Below are positions 33,925-41,159 of a stretch of 64,000 nt of DNA, piece by piece (positions within the stretch are counted from its first letter, which is position 1; each line of letters begins with the position of its first letter). The notes beneath the pieces are model-generated. The model worked only from the letters and a program-made list of their open reading frames with translations, did no database searches and was not told where the DNA came from. The stretch comes from Anaeromassilibacillus stercoravium (lineage in GTDB: Bacteria > Bacillota > Clostridia > Oscillospirales > Acutalibacteraceae). The position numbers were made by a program, and so were the translations under genes. The DNA lies in the NCBI GenBank assembly GCA_019118845.1, contig DWYE01000069.1:1-64000 (forward strand), in the 5' to 3' direction.

Positions 33925-35357
33925 ACCTGCTGTTTGAAAAAAGCGTCCCCGGGAGGGCCTGTACGCTCCTGCCGGACTGCGACGTTCCAAATGCCGCGCT
34001 GCCCGAGCAATTTGCCCGCAAGCAGCCCCTCCACCTGCCGGAGCTCTCCGAGACGGACATCAGCCGCCACTATACAGAGCTTTCCAAACGGGTCCACGGG
34101 GTGAACGACGGCTTCTATCCCCTGGGCTCCTGCACGATGAAATACAATCCCGCGCTCAACGAAGAGATCGCCGCCCTGCCGGGCTTCACGGGAATCCATC
34201 CGCTGCAGCCGGAGTACACGGCACAGGGCTGCATGGAGGTACTGGCCGAGGCGGAGCGCATCCTCTGCGCCGTCACCGGCATGGAAGCGATGACCTTCCA
34301 GCCCGCCGCAGGCGCGCACGGAGAATTCACCGGCCTTCTGCTCATCAAGGCCTACCACCGCTCTCGCGGGGACCTACAGCGCACCAAAATCCTCGTCCCG
34401 GACTCGGCCCATGGCACCAATCCAGCCTCCGCCACCATGACGGGATTCGAAGTGGTCAATGTGCCATCCTCGCCGGACGGCTGTGTGGACCTCGACGCGC
34501 TGCGCAAGGCCGCAGGCCCCGACACCGCCGGATTGATGCTCACAAATCCCAACACGCTGGGATTGTTTGACAAAAACATTTTGGAAATCACCCGCATTGT
34601 CCACGAGGCGGGCGGCCTGAACTACTACGACGGCGCCAACCTCAACGCCGTGATGGGGGTCGCGCGTCCGGGCGATATGGGCTTCGACGTGGTACACCTC
34701 AACCTGCACAAGACCTTTTCCACCCCGCACGGAGGAGGCGGCCCCGGTTCCGGCGCTGTGGGCGTAAAAGATCTTCTTGTGCCCTTCCTCCCCAACCGTC
34801 ATGTGGTGGAAAAAGATGGCCGCTATACCTTTGAGGATGCAGAGCAGACCATCGGCAGCGTAAAGGCGTTCTACGGGAACTTCCTGGTGGTGGTCCGTGC
34901 GCTCTGTTATATGAAAATGCTCGGCGGCGATGGGATGCGGGATGCTGCGCAGACCGCTGTCCTGAACGCCAACTATTTGAAGAAGCTCTTAGAACCGCAC
35001 TGCGACGCCGCAACGCCCGGTCTCTGTATGCACGAATTTGTGCTCACTATGGAGCATCTCAAGAAGGAGACCGGCGTCTCCGCCATGGACGTGGCGAAAT
35101 CGATGCTGGACTACGGCATGCATCCGCCGACCATGTACTTCCCTCTGATCGTCCCGGAGGCGCTGATGTTTGAACCGACGGAAACTGAATCCAAGGAGAC
35201 GTTGGACTGGGCGGCGCAGACGATCGCTGAAATCCTGGAGCGCGCCCACACCGACCCGGAATCGCTCCACGCCGCGCCCACCCGCACGCCCATTCGCCGG
35301 CCGGACGAGGTGCGCGCTGCGCGCACCCCGAAACTGCGGTATTCCTTCGATGCTTAA
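33921..35357 (+). CDS. gcvPB: Glycine dehydrogenase (decarboxylating) subunit 2
   Basis: 478 residues: the C-terminal, catalytic half of the P protein. The pyridoxal-phosphate lysine lies in H-L-N-L-H-K-T-F-S-T-P-H-G-G-G-G-P near 265; the C-T-M-K-Y-N-P block near 72 and D-S-A-H-G-T-N-P-A-S near 168 are also conserved. AAGGAGG lies 8 nt before an ATG that overlaps the gcvPA stop by 4 bp. The 3' end overlaps lplA by 8 bp. Confidence 0.97.
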   Translation: MNLLFEKSVPGRACTLLPDCDVPNAALPEQFARKQPLHLPELSETDISRHYTELSKRVHGVNDGFYPLGSCTMKYNPALNEEIAALPGFTGIHPLQPEYTAQGCMEVLAEAERILCAVTGMEAMTFQPAAGAHGEFTGLLLIKAYHRSRGDLQRTKILVPDSAHGTNPASATMTGFEVVNVPSSPDGCVDLDALRKAAGPDTAGLMLTNPNTLGLFDKNILEITRIVHEAGGLNYYDGANLNAVMGVARPGDMGFDVVHLNLHKTFSTPHGGGGPGSGAVGVKDLLVPFLPNRHVVEKDGRYTFEDAEQTIGSVKAFYGNFLVVVRALCYMKMLGGDGMRDAAQTAVLNANYLKKLLEPHCDAATPGLCMHEFVLTMEHLKKETGVSAMDVAKSMLDYGMHPPTMYFPLIVPEALMFEPTETESKETLDWAAQTIAEILERAHTDPESLHAAPTRTPIRRPDEVRAARTPKLRYSFDA

Positions 35358-36348
35358 TACTCTGTATATCGCCACAGCCAGCGGTACCAATCCATACGCC
35401 AATTTAGCCCTGGAAGAGGCCCTGCTAAACGCTGTCCTCCCTGGGGAATGTATCCTCTACCTCTGGCAAAACCAAAACACGGTTGTGATCGGCCGCAACC
35501 AAAACAGCCGCCGGGAATGCCGCGTGGAAGCCCTGGAACGCGACGGGGGCTTTCTGGCCCGCCGCCTTTCCGGAGGGGGCGCGGTATTCCACGACCTGGG
35601 CAACCTCAATTTTACCTTTTTGGTCCACAGGGAGGATTACAGCGTACCACGCCAGTTGGATGTAATCCTCCGGGCGGTGCAGGCGCTGGGGATTCAGGCG
35701 GAGAAATCCGGCCGCAACGACCTGACAGCGGGCGGCCGCAAGTTCTCCGGAAACGCCTTCTATTCCAGCGGCGGCCGGTGCTATCACCATGGGACCATTC
35801 TGATCGATGTGGATGCGGAAAAGATGTCCCACTACCTGCATGTTTCCGCCGGGAAACTGCAATCCAAAGGCGTTCCCTCTGTGCGGTCCCGCGTGGTGAA
35901 CCTCGTGGAACTGGTCCCGGGGATCACCGTGGAAACGGTCCGGCAGGCGCTCACCGCCGCTTTTGGCGAGGTCTACCATGGGACGCCTCTTCCCTTTCCC
36001 ACCGGACGCCTGGCTGGGGAAGAATTGCGCCGTCTGGAAGAAAAATTTGCCTCCTGGGAGTGGCGCATGGGGAAAGAGGCGGACTTCACCTATGCGCTTT
36101 CCCGGCGGTTTTTTTGGGGCGAAATTACGATCCAATTTCGCGTCTCCGCCGGACAGGTCGAGGAAGCGGCTGTCTATACCGACGCGATGGATGTTTTCTA
36201 TGCACAACGTGTCCAACAAGCCTGGAAGGGCCTTCCTTTTACTTGCGGCTCCCTGTGCGCCGCAGTCAAAGCCCTTCCCATGGAAGATCAAGAACAAGCG
36301 CAGATGTCTCGGGACATCCGGTCGCTTCTGGAGGAATGCATGTTATGA
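35350..36348 (+). CDS. lplA: Lipoate-protein ligase A
   Basis: 332 residues with catalytic and C-terminal domains. Attaches free lipoate to H protein via lipoyl-AMP. R-R-L-S-G-G-G-A-V-F-H-D near residue 72 and the lysine in G-G-R-K-F-S-G-N-A near 128 form the active site; H-G-T-I-L-I-D follows. The start overlaps the gcvPB stop by 8 bp, without its own strong ribosome site, so translation is probably coupled. Its place in the operon fits lipoylation of GcvH in a cell that scavenges lipoate. Confidence 0.95.
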   Translation: MLNTLYIATASGTNPYANLALEEALLNAVLPGECILYLWQNQNTVVIGRNQNSRRECRVEALERDGGFLARRLSGGGAVFHDLGNLNFTFLVHREDYSVPRQLDVILRAVQALGIQAEKSGRNDLTAGGRKFSGNAFYSSGGRCYHHGTILIDVDAEKMSHYLHVSAGKLQSKGVPSVRSRVVNLVELVPGITVETVRQALTAAFGEVYHGTPLPFPTGRLAGEELRRLEEKFASWEWRMGKEADFTYALSRRFFWGEITIQFRVSAGQVEEAAVYTDAMDVFYAQRVQQAWKGLPFTCGSLCAAVKALPMEDQEQAQMSRDIRSLLEECML

Positions 36349-37688
36349 ATGGTTTTGATTTGATTGTCATCGGCGGAGGACCCGGCGGCTATGTGGCGGC
36401 CCTGGAAGCGGCCAAGCTGGGGAAAACCGTGGCGGTGGTAGAGCGCGACGCGGTGGGCGGCACCTGTTTAAACCGCGGCTGTATCCCCACCAAGGCGCTT
36501 TTGCGCGCCTCCCGTGTCTTTCGAGAGGCTACCTGTTCCGAAGAATTGGGAATCCACGTGCAGAACGCCTCCTGTGATCGGGCGGCGATGTATGCGCATG
36601 TCCAGAAGGTAACGGCGCAGCTGCGCAGCGGGATCGAACTGCTCTTTCAAAAGGGGAACATCACCCTGTTGCACGGTTCCGCCCAGATCGAAGCGCCGGG
36701 ACGCGTCCTGGTGGATGGAACCCCCTATGAGGCGCAAAACCTTTTGATCGCCACGGGTTCCCTCCCAGCAATGCCTCCCATCCCCGGGATTCATCTCCCC
36801 GGCGTGGTAACGAGCGACCAGCTCTTGCAGGGGGATGGTGTGGACTGCAAGCGCCTGGCCATCATCGGCGGCGGTGTGATCGGGGTGGAATTTGCGCAGA
36901 TTTACAGCGACCTGGGGTGCGCGGTCACCATCTTGGAAGCCCTGCCGCGCCTGCTTCCCACCATGGACCGCGAAATCAGCCAAAACCTTTCGATGATCCT
37001 CAAAAAGCGCGGTGTATCGGTCTACACAGGCGCCTCTGTGCAGGAGATCGCCTCCGGGGACGGCGAACTCCTCTGCCGCTTTTCGCAAAAAGGCAGCGAT
37101 CTGGAAACCGCGGCGGATTGCCTGCTGGTCTGCACGGGCCGCAGGCCCAACACGGAAGGGCTCTTTGCCGCATCGTTTGATTTCCCGCTGGAGCGCGGCT
37201 ATATCCCGGTGGACGAACAGTATCGGACTCAAATCCCCGGAGTTTACGCGGTGGGGGACGTCATATCCGGCGGCATCCAGCTGGCCCATGCAGCGGAGGC
37301 AGAGGCCAAAAATGCGGTTCACGCCATGTTTGGAGGCGCTCCGGTGAAGAATGTATCCGCCATCCCCGCCTGCATCTTTACAGAACCGGAGATCGCCTCT
37401 GTGGGGCTGACGGCGGATGCCGCCAAAGCGGAGGGACGCAAGGTGACCGTGCGCAAATCGTTGACCTCTGCCAACGGAAAAGCGGTGGTGGAGGGGGCGG
37501 AACGCGGCTTTGCTAAGCTTGTGTTTGACGCAGACACGGACGTCCTTCTTGGGGCACAACTCATGTGTCCCCATGCCTCTGAGATGATCGGCGGACTGAC
37601 TGCCTCTGTGAACGCCGGGTTGACGGCGGAGCAGCTCTCCCAGACCATCTTTCCGCATCCCACGGTGAGTGAAATCTTGAGCCTTTAA
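36345..37688 (+). CDS. lpdA: Dihydrolipoyl dehydrogenase (L protein)
   Basis: 447 residues. FAD motif G-G-G-P-G-G-Y-V-A near 10, redox-active cysteines in G-G-T-C-L-N-R-G-C-I-P near 39-44, NAD motif G-G-G-V-I-G-V-E-F near 170, second FAD aspartate in Y-A-V-G-D-V near 300, and the H-P-T-V-S-E active-site base at the C-terminus. It reoxidises the H-protein lipoyl group. The ATG overlaps the lplA stop by 4 bp, with GGAGG 13 nt upstream. Last gene of the gcv operon. Confidence 0.97.
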   Translation: MNGFDLIVIGGGPGGYVAALEAAKLGKTVAVVERDAVGGTCLNRGCIPTKALLRASRVFREATCSEELGIHVQNASCDRAAMYAHVQKVTAQLRSGIELLFQKGNITLLHGSAQIEAPGRVLVDGTPYEAQNLLIATGSLPAMPPIPGIHLPGVVTSDQLLQGDGVDCKRLAIIGGGVIGVEFAQIYSDLGCAVTILEALPRLLPTMDREISQNLSMILKKRGVSVYTGASVQEIASGDGELLCRFSQKGSDLETAADCLLVCTGRRPNTEGLFAASFDFPLERGYIPVDEQYRTQIPGVYAVGDVISGGIQLAHAAEAEAKNAVHAMFGGAPVKNVSAIPACIFTEPEIASVGLTADAAKAEGRKVTVRKSLTSANGKAVVEGAERGFAKLVFDADTDVLLGAQLMCPHASEMIGGLTASVNAGLTAEQLSQTIFPHPTVSEILSL

Positions 37689-37715
37689 CCTACGCAACAG
37701 AGGTAGGCTTTTTTA
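37689..37715 (+). terminator. Intrinsic terminator of the gcv operon
   Basis: cctac (37689-37693) pairs with gtagg (37703-37707), then a six-T run, directly after the lpdA stop. Confidence 0.85.
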
Positions 37716-37745
37716 CAAATCTAACCCGTTTTATGCTACACAAAA

Positions 37746-37789
37746 CGCTCCCGACTGCATGGGGATTTGATCCTAAGCGATCGGGAGCG
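37746..37789 (-). terminator. Second hairpin downstream of tRNA-Thr
   Basis: 9-bp arms cgctcccga (37746-37754) and its complement (37781-37789), followed by TTTTG on the minus strand. Back-up terminator for the tRNA transcript. Confidence 0.5.
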
Positions 37790-37816
37790 CTTTCCTTTGC
37801 TCTGCTCGGAAAATAA

Positions 37817-37863
37817 AAAGGACCGTATGGCACACCAACAAGGGCTTGTCCATACGGTCCTTT
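37817..37863 (-). terminator. Intrinsic terminator of tRNA-Thr
   Basis: ggaccgtatgg (37820-37830) pairs with ccatacggtcc (37850-37860) and a T-run follows on the minus strand, immediately after the tRNA 3' CCA. Confidence 0.9.
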
Positions 37864-37939
37864 TGGAGCTACTGGGCAGACTCGAACTGCCGACCTGCTG
37901 ATTACGAATCAGCTGCTCTACCGACTGAGCCACAGTAGC
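37864..37939 (-). tRNA. tRNA-Thr (anticodon CGT)
   Basis: 76-nt cloverleaf: acceptor stem gctactg/cagtagc with encoded CCA, D arm gctcagtcggtagagc, anticodon stem ctga/tcag with loop ttcgtaa (anticodon CGT, reads ACG), and T arm with gttcgagtc. Single tRNA with its own promoter and terminator. Confidence 0.96.
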
Positions 37940-37963
37940 ATATTTAGTACGGCTGACTTTGAT

Positions 37964-37992
37964 AGTATACAAAATTTTTATTCAAACGTCAA
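37964..37992 (-). promoter_or_regulatory. Promoter of tRNA-Thr
   Basis: TTGACG (37987-37992) and TATACT (37964-37969) on the minus strand, 17 bp apart, 25 bp upstream of the tRNA. Confidence 0.8.
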
Positions 37993-38081
37993 GGGCTTTT
38001 CGAAAAAAAAGTACATTTTCTATAAACTTTTCTCTATATCCGCGGATACTATTTTTATCGCCTCTAATTCCGTGAAGATTA

Positions 38082-38125
38082 TTGACATAATAATCCGAAA
38101 ATCATGTAACTATATTATAATATAG
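38082..38125 (+). promoter_or_regulatory. Promoter region and palindromic operator of the HTH gene
   Basis: Perfect TTGACA at 38082-38087 with weak -10 candidates (38105-38111). A perfect 16-bp palindrome, ctatattataatatag (38110-38125), covers the expected start of transcription. This is what an autoregulatory operator for the downstream HTH protein would look like. Confidence 0.5.
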
Positions 38126-38165
38126 CATATAGATCTAGAATTTATAAGAAAGATGGGAATAGGCC

Positions 38166-38546
38166 TTGACTAACAAAAAGCTTTGCGATAAGTTGCGTAC
38201 TTTGCGGGAGAATAATGGATTCAAACAGATGGAAATCGCGAAAATTTTAAATTGCTCGCGTTCCACCTATACCTATTACGAAACCGGAAAAACCACACCT
38301 TCTATTTCCGTTTTAAAGCTGCTGGCGAAGATCTATAACGTTTCCCTGATGGAGCTGTTGATGGACGAGTCGGAGGCAGGGCAATTGCGGGATTCGAGTA
38401 GGAGCGATAGTTTTGACCACATCAAATACATCTATGACCTTTCGGCAGACGAACGGTTGCTGGTTGGCATTTTCCGTTCTGCCACGCCGGAAGAGCAGGA
38501 AGAAATCTTACAGAGTGCCAACGACATCTGCGGTCTGAAAAAATAA
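38166..38546 (+). CDS. XRE-family HTH transcriptional regulator
   Basis: 126 residues. An N-terminal helix-turn-helix of the Cro/CI type spans about 8-62: L-R-T-L-R-E-N-N-G-F-K-Q-M-E-I-A, then R-S-T-Y-T-Y-Y-E-T-G-K-T-T-P-S-I-S-V-L. The C-terminal part is acidic and helical (A-D-E-R-L-L-V-G-I-F-R), as in small regulators with a dimerisation tail. Start is TTG with a modest GGGAATAGG site. Its own upstream palindrome may be its operator. Targets unknown. Confidence 0.88.
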   Translation: MTNKKLCDKLRTLRENNGFKQMEIAKILNCSRSTYTYYETGKTTPSISVLKLLAKIYNVSLMELLMDESEAGQLRDSSRSDSFDHIKYIYDLSADERLLVGIFRSATPEEQEEILQSANDICGLKK

Positions 38547-38562
38547 AACCCCCTCTTTCGTC

Positions 38563-38591
38563 TTGCAAGGCGCCGTACCATGTGTTAAACT
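38563..38591 (+). promoter_or_regulatory. Promoter of the DUF4364 gene
   Basis: TTGCAA (38563-38568) and TAAACT (38586-38591), 17 bp apart. It lies 155 bp ahead of the gene, leaving a long leader. Confidence 0.7.
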
Positions 38592-38609
38592 AATAAAGAA
38601 GAAAAACAA

Positions 38610-38660
38610 AGTCAAAGCGTACCTGTCCAAAAGGGGGACGAGTGGCTTTGGCTTTTTTGT
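38610..38660 (+). terminator. Terminator-like hairpin inside the DUF4364 leader
   Basis: gtcaaagc pairs with gctttggc around an inner gtcc/ggac stem, followed by a six-T run. It lies between the promoter and the gene, so it would stop most transcripts early unless relieved (attenuation). Confidence 0.6.
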
Positions 38661-38745
38661 AACGCATAGCCCTTACCTGGGGACTTTGCAAGGTTTCGGG
38701 CATGTGGTTGTCGCGGCGTCCGCAAGGACAAAGGGAGGATTTCTC

Positions 38746-39336
38746 ATGGAATTTGATGCTTTTACCGGCGGAGTCGAGCCGGGGGGGCTCCGCACCAAAA
38801 ATCAGATCCGGATCTTAATCTGCTATCTGCTCTCCAGCGTGGACGCTCCTCTTTCCCGACAAGACATCATCGGTATTATGCAGGATAACGGGCTTGCCAA
38901 TTATTTTGAAGTGACGGACGCATTAGCGGAACTTTTGGGCAATGGCAATATTACCGCCGATGAAGAGCATCCCGATCTGCTTTCCGCCACACGGCAAGCG
39001 CGCATGATCGCCAAACAATTGGATGCGGCTGTGCCGCTCTCCGTTCGTGAACGGGCGGTTTCCGCAGCGGTCAACCTATTGGCCGCCGCAAAGCGCGAGC
39101 GGGAAAACAAGGTGGAAATCAACCGGACAGAGCGCGGATACAATGTGACCTGCCACGTTTCCGGGGGCGACATGGAGCTGATGAACTTTACACTCTATGT
39201 CCCGGACCTCTTTCAGGCCCGCATGGTAAAGCGCAACTTCCACCGCGCCCCGGAAAACGTCTATCGCATGATGCTGGCGCTGGTCACCAATAACCGGGAT
39301 ATGGTTTCCGACCTTTTAAAGGAAATGAAGGGCTGA
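38746..39336 (+). CDS. DUF4364 family protein
   Basis: 196 residues. The N-terminal half looks like a winged helix: L-R-T-K-N-Q-I-R-I-L-I-C-Y-L-L, then L-S-R-Q-D-I-I-G-I-M-Q-D-N-G-L-A-N-Y-F-E. The conserved G-N-I-T-A-D-E-E-H region and a beta-rich C-terminal part (Y-N-V-T-C-H-V-S-G-G-D-M-E-L-M) fit the DUF4364 family of clostridia, thought to be DNA-binding but not characterised. GGGAGG lies 8 nt before the ATG. The 61 open codons before it belong to the leader. Confidence 0.88.
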   Translation: MEFDAFTGGVEPGGLRTKNQIRILICYLLSSVDAPLSRQDIIGIMQDNGLANYFEVTDALAELLGNGNITADEEHPDLLSATRQARMIAKQLDAAVPLSVRERAVSAAVNLLAAAKRERENKVEINRTERGYNVTCHVSGGDMELMNFTLYVPDLFQARMVKRNFHRAPENVYRMMLALVTNNRDMVSDLLKEMKG

Positions 39337-39340
39337 ACCG

Positions 39341-40093
39341 TCATCCTTCAAATTGCTCCAGCACGCGCCGTGCTGCGGCGATTTCCCGCTCATCGGTTTC
39401 AAAAATGGTATATTCACTCATCATAGGCAGTCCCATATGCACATCGGATTTCCGATAGGCCATGGCACTGTCTTTTTCTTTTTTGGCGGACAAATGGAAG
39501 CTTTTTGCGCCCGTCTTGGCGGCAAGCTGCGCCATATTGGCGGAATGGACGCCGCTGCCCACAAGAATGTCCACTTTCCCGCCGGCAGCCTGTACCAAAT
39601 CATGCAGGAGCGCCGCTCCTTCGAGCGCGCTGTCCCTCTGCCCGGAGGTTAGGATGGTATTGACCCCTAGTTCCTTTGCTTCTTCCAGCGCGCGGAACGG
39701 ATCTGCGCAGACGTCGAACGCGCGGTGCAGCGTCAAGTGGCGGTCCCCGCAGAGCTCCCGGATTTGCTTCATGCGGGAAAGGTCGAGATTCCCATCTGGC
39801 TGCAAAAATCCCACGACAATTCCATCCGCACCCGCCTCCACAAAGGCTTTCGCGTCCTCCGCCATCACGGCGAATTCCTCTTCCGAATAGCAGAAATCTC
39901 CAAACCGCGGGCGGATCAGCACATGCACACGCATCCCTGTGCGTTCTTTGACCTGCCGGAAGAAGGAAAGCCCCGGCGTCAAACCGCCAACGACCAATCC
40001 GCTGCAAAGCTCCAGGCGGTCCGCTCCGCCGCGGTGGGCTGCTTCCGCCGAAGCCGTGCTGTCCACGCAAGCTTCCAAAAGAAAATCCTTCAT
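39341..40093 (-). CDS. cutC: CutC family protein
   Basis: 250 residues forming a TIM barrel. Family marks: L-E-A-C-V-D-S-x-x-S-A-E-A-A-H-R-G-G-A-D-R-L-E-L-C near the start, V-L-I-R-P-R-F-G-D-F-C-Y-S near 65, L-H-R-A-F-D near 128 and L-V-G-S-G-V near 190. CutC was linked to copper handling in E. coli, but the biochemical role is uncertain. GGGAGG lies 6 nt before the ATG. It converges on the DUF4364 gene with only 4 bp between stops. Confidence 0.93.
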   Translation of the reverse strand: MKDFLLEACVDSTASAEAAHRGGADRLELCSGLVVGGLTPGLSFFRQVKERTGMRVHVLIRPRFGDFCYSEEEFAVMAEDAKAFVEAGADGIVVGFLQPDGNLDLSRMKQIRELCGDRHLTLHRAFDVCADPFRALEEAKELGVNTILTSGQRDSALEGAALLHDLVQAAGGKVDILVGSGVHSANMAQLAAKTGAKSFHLSAKKEKDSAMAYRKSDVHMGLPMMSEYTIFETDEREIAAARRVLEQFEG

Positions 40094-40244
40094 AAGTGAC
40101 CTCCCATATTTTTCTTTTTCCGATTGTATCACATCCCGGTGGAAAAATCCAGATAAGCGGTGATCCCTTCAAAATAAAGCTCTGGATGCTCAGGCCCTTC
40201 GTTAAGCATCATCCATTTTTGAAACGGCTGGCAATCCTTCTTTC

Positions 40245-40508
40245 CTATACAAAGATCAGGTTTAGCAAAAGCAAGAGCGTCACCCCTGGGATTCCCGCTG
40301 CGCCGGACACCCCGATCGCCAGGGGGCTGAGTGGGATGGAGACCCCGGTAAAAACGCCTGTCAAATTGACGGCAACCAAAGCGCATAGGCCCATCACAAT
40401 CCCTCCTACGGCGCGCTGGACTGGATGCGCTGCCCGTACAATAGCCTGCAAAAGCACCAACAGGGCAAAAACGCCCAATCCAATCAAAAGCATCGTCCAA
40501 TGATTCAT
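40245..40508 (-). CDS. bofA: Pro-sigmaK processing inhibitor BofA family
   Basis: 87-residue membrane protein with three hydrophobic stretches and the conserved ending G-V-S-G-A-A-G-I-P-G-V-T-L-L-L-L-L-N. In Bacillus BofA restrains the SpoIVFB protease during sporulation. AAAGGGG-type site upstream of the ATG. Its neighbour upstream is a YaaL-like (DUF2508) gene, the same pair as in Bacillus. This points to a sporulating ancestor. Confidence 0.9.
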   Translation of the reverse strand: MNHWTMLLIGLGVFALLVLLQAIVRAAHPVQRAVGGIVMGLCALVAVNLTGVFTGVSIPLSPLAIGVSGAAGIPGVTLLLLLNLIFV

Positions 40509-40673
40509 GTCCCTTTCCCCTTTCCCATAGCAATCTGAAACATCTGCCCATTACGCCGCGGAAAATGGCCCGGCAGACGGAACACTTGGTGCGGCCGGGC
40601 TTCTTTTTCTTACATCACTCCTTTTCTAAAAACTTCCCGTAAAACAAGGGAAGGGACAAGCCCATCCATGGAC
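40509..40673 (-). other. Gap with hairpin between yaaL-like and bofA
   Basis: A gcccggc-type inverted repeat (about 40570-40597) followed by pyrimidine-rich DNA on the plus strand. It may be a weak terminator on the plus strand or an RNA stability element in the yaaL-bofA transcript. Nothing else seen. Confidence 0.4.
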
Positions 40674-40970
40674 TTATCCCTCTGCCCTCTTCGGTTGAAA
40701 CGGTTCGCAGCTGATCCCTTTGCGCCGCGCCGTTCCCAACAGATAACGGTACCGCGCCTGTAACGCCTCGCGCTGGTAGATGCATGCTTCGATCAAATTT
40801 TCATCGCACTCCAGCTGGAACCAAAGGTCGTTGCAGGCCATGAGCCGCGCAACCTCCCGGAGTTCCTCCAGGAGCTGCCGTTTCTCCTGTTCCTGCTTTT
40901 TATCTGTCTCCCGGCTGTCCACACGTTGTATCAGTTTCAACACCGTCTCCATACGCACACCACTTTCCAT
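40674..40970 (-). CDS. DUF2508 (YaaL-like) protein
   Basis: 98 residues, charged and helical. L-L-E-E-L-R-E-V-A-R-L-M-A-C-N-D-L-W-F-Q is followed by E-N-L-I-E-A-C-I-Y-Q-R-E-A-L-Q-A-R-Y, the pattern of DUF2508 proteins (YaaL in Bacillus, next to bofA). Start ATG has GAGGACGG upstream; the frame is open for 61 more codons, but these cross an inverted repeat and lack a ribosome site. Function unknown. Confidence 0.82.
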   Translation of the reverse strand: MESGVRMETVLKLIQRVDSRETDKKQEQEKRQLLEELREVARLMACNDLWFQLECDENLIEACIYQREALQARYRYLLGTARRKGISCEPFQPKRAEG

Positions 40971-40979
40971 CGCCGTCCT

Positions 40980-41014
40980 CATGCATTGGAAAAAGGGCGC
41001 TGCCCCAATGCATG
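40980..41014 (-). repeat. Perfect 10-bp inverted repeat at the yaaL-like ribosome site
   Basis: catgcattgg (40980-40989) and ccaatgcatg (41005-41014). In the minus-strand RNA the stem ends right at the GAGG ribosome site of the DUF2508 gene, so folding could limit translation. Confidence 0.6.
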
Positions 41015-41105
41015 AATCTTCCGCGTGTATTTTTATTTCTATGTGAATATGGTGGACATTTATTCCAGCCTTTATACCAGTTTGCAGTAAAAACCTGTAA
41101 AAAAT

Positions 41106-41151
41106 AAAAAAGCCCCGAAAGGGACTCTGAAATAGAGCGCTCTTTCCGGGC
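41106..41151 (-). terminator. Intrinsic terminator after rnr
   Basis: gcccggaaag.../...ctttcggggc stem (41112-41151) followed by six T on the minus strand, 9 bp past the rnr stop. Confidence 0.88.
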
Positions 41152-41159
41152 ATTGCCGA

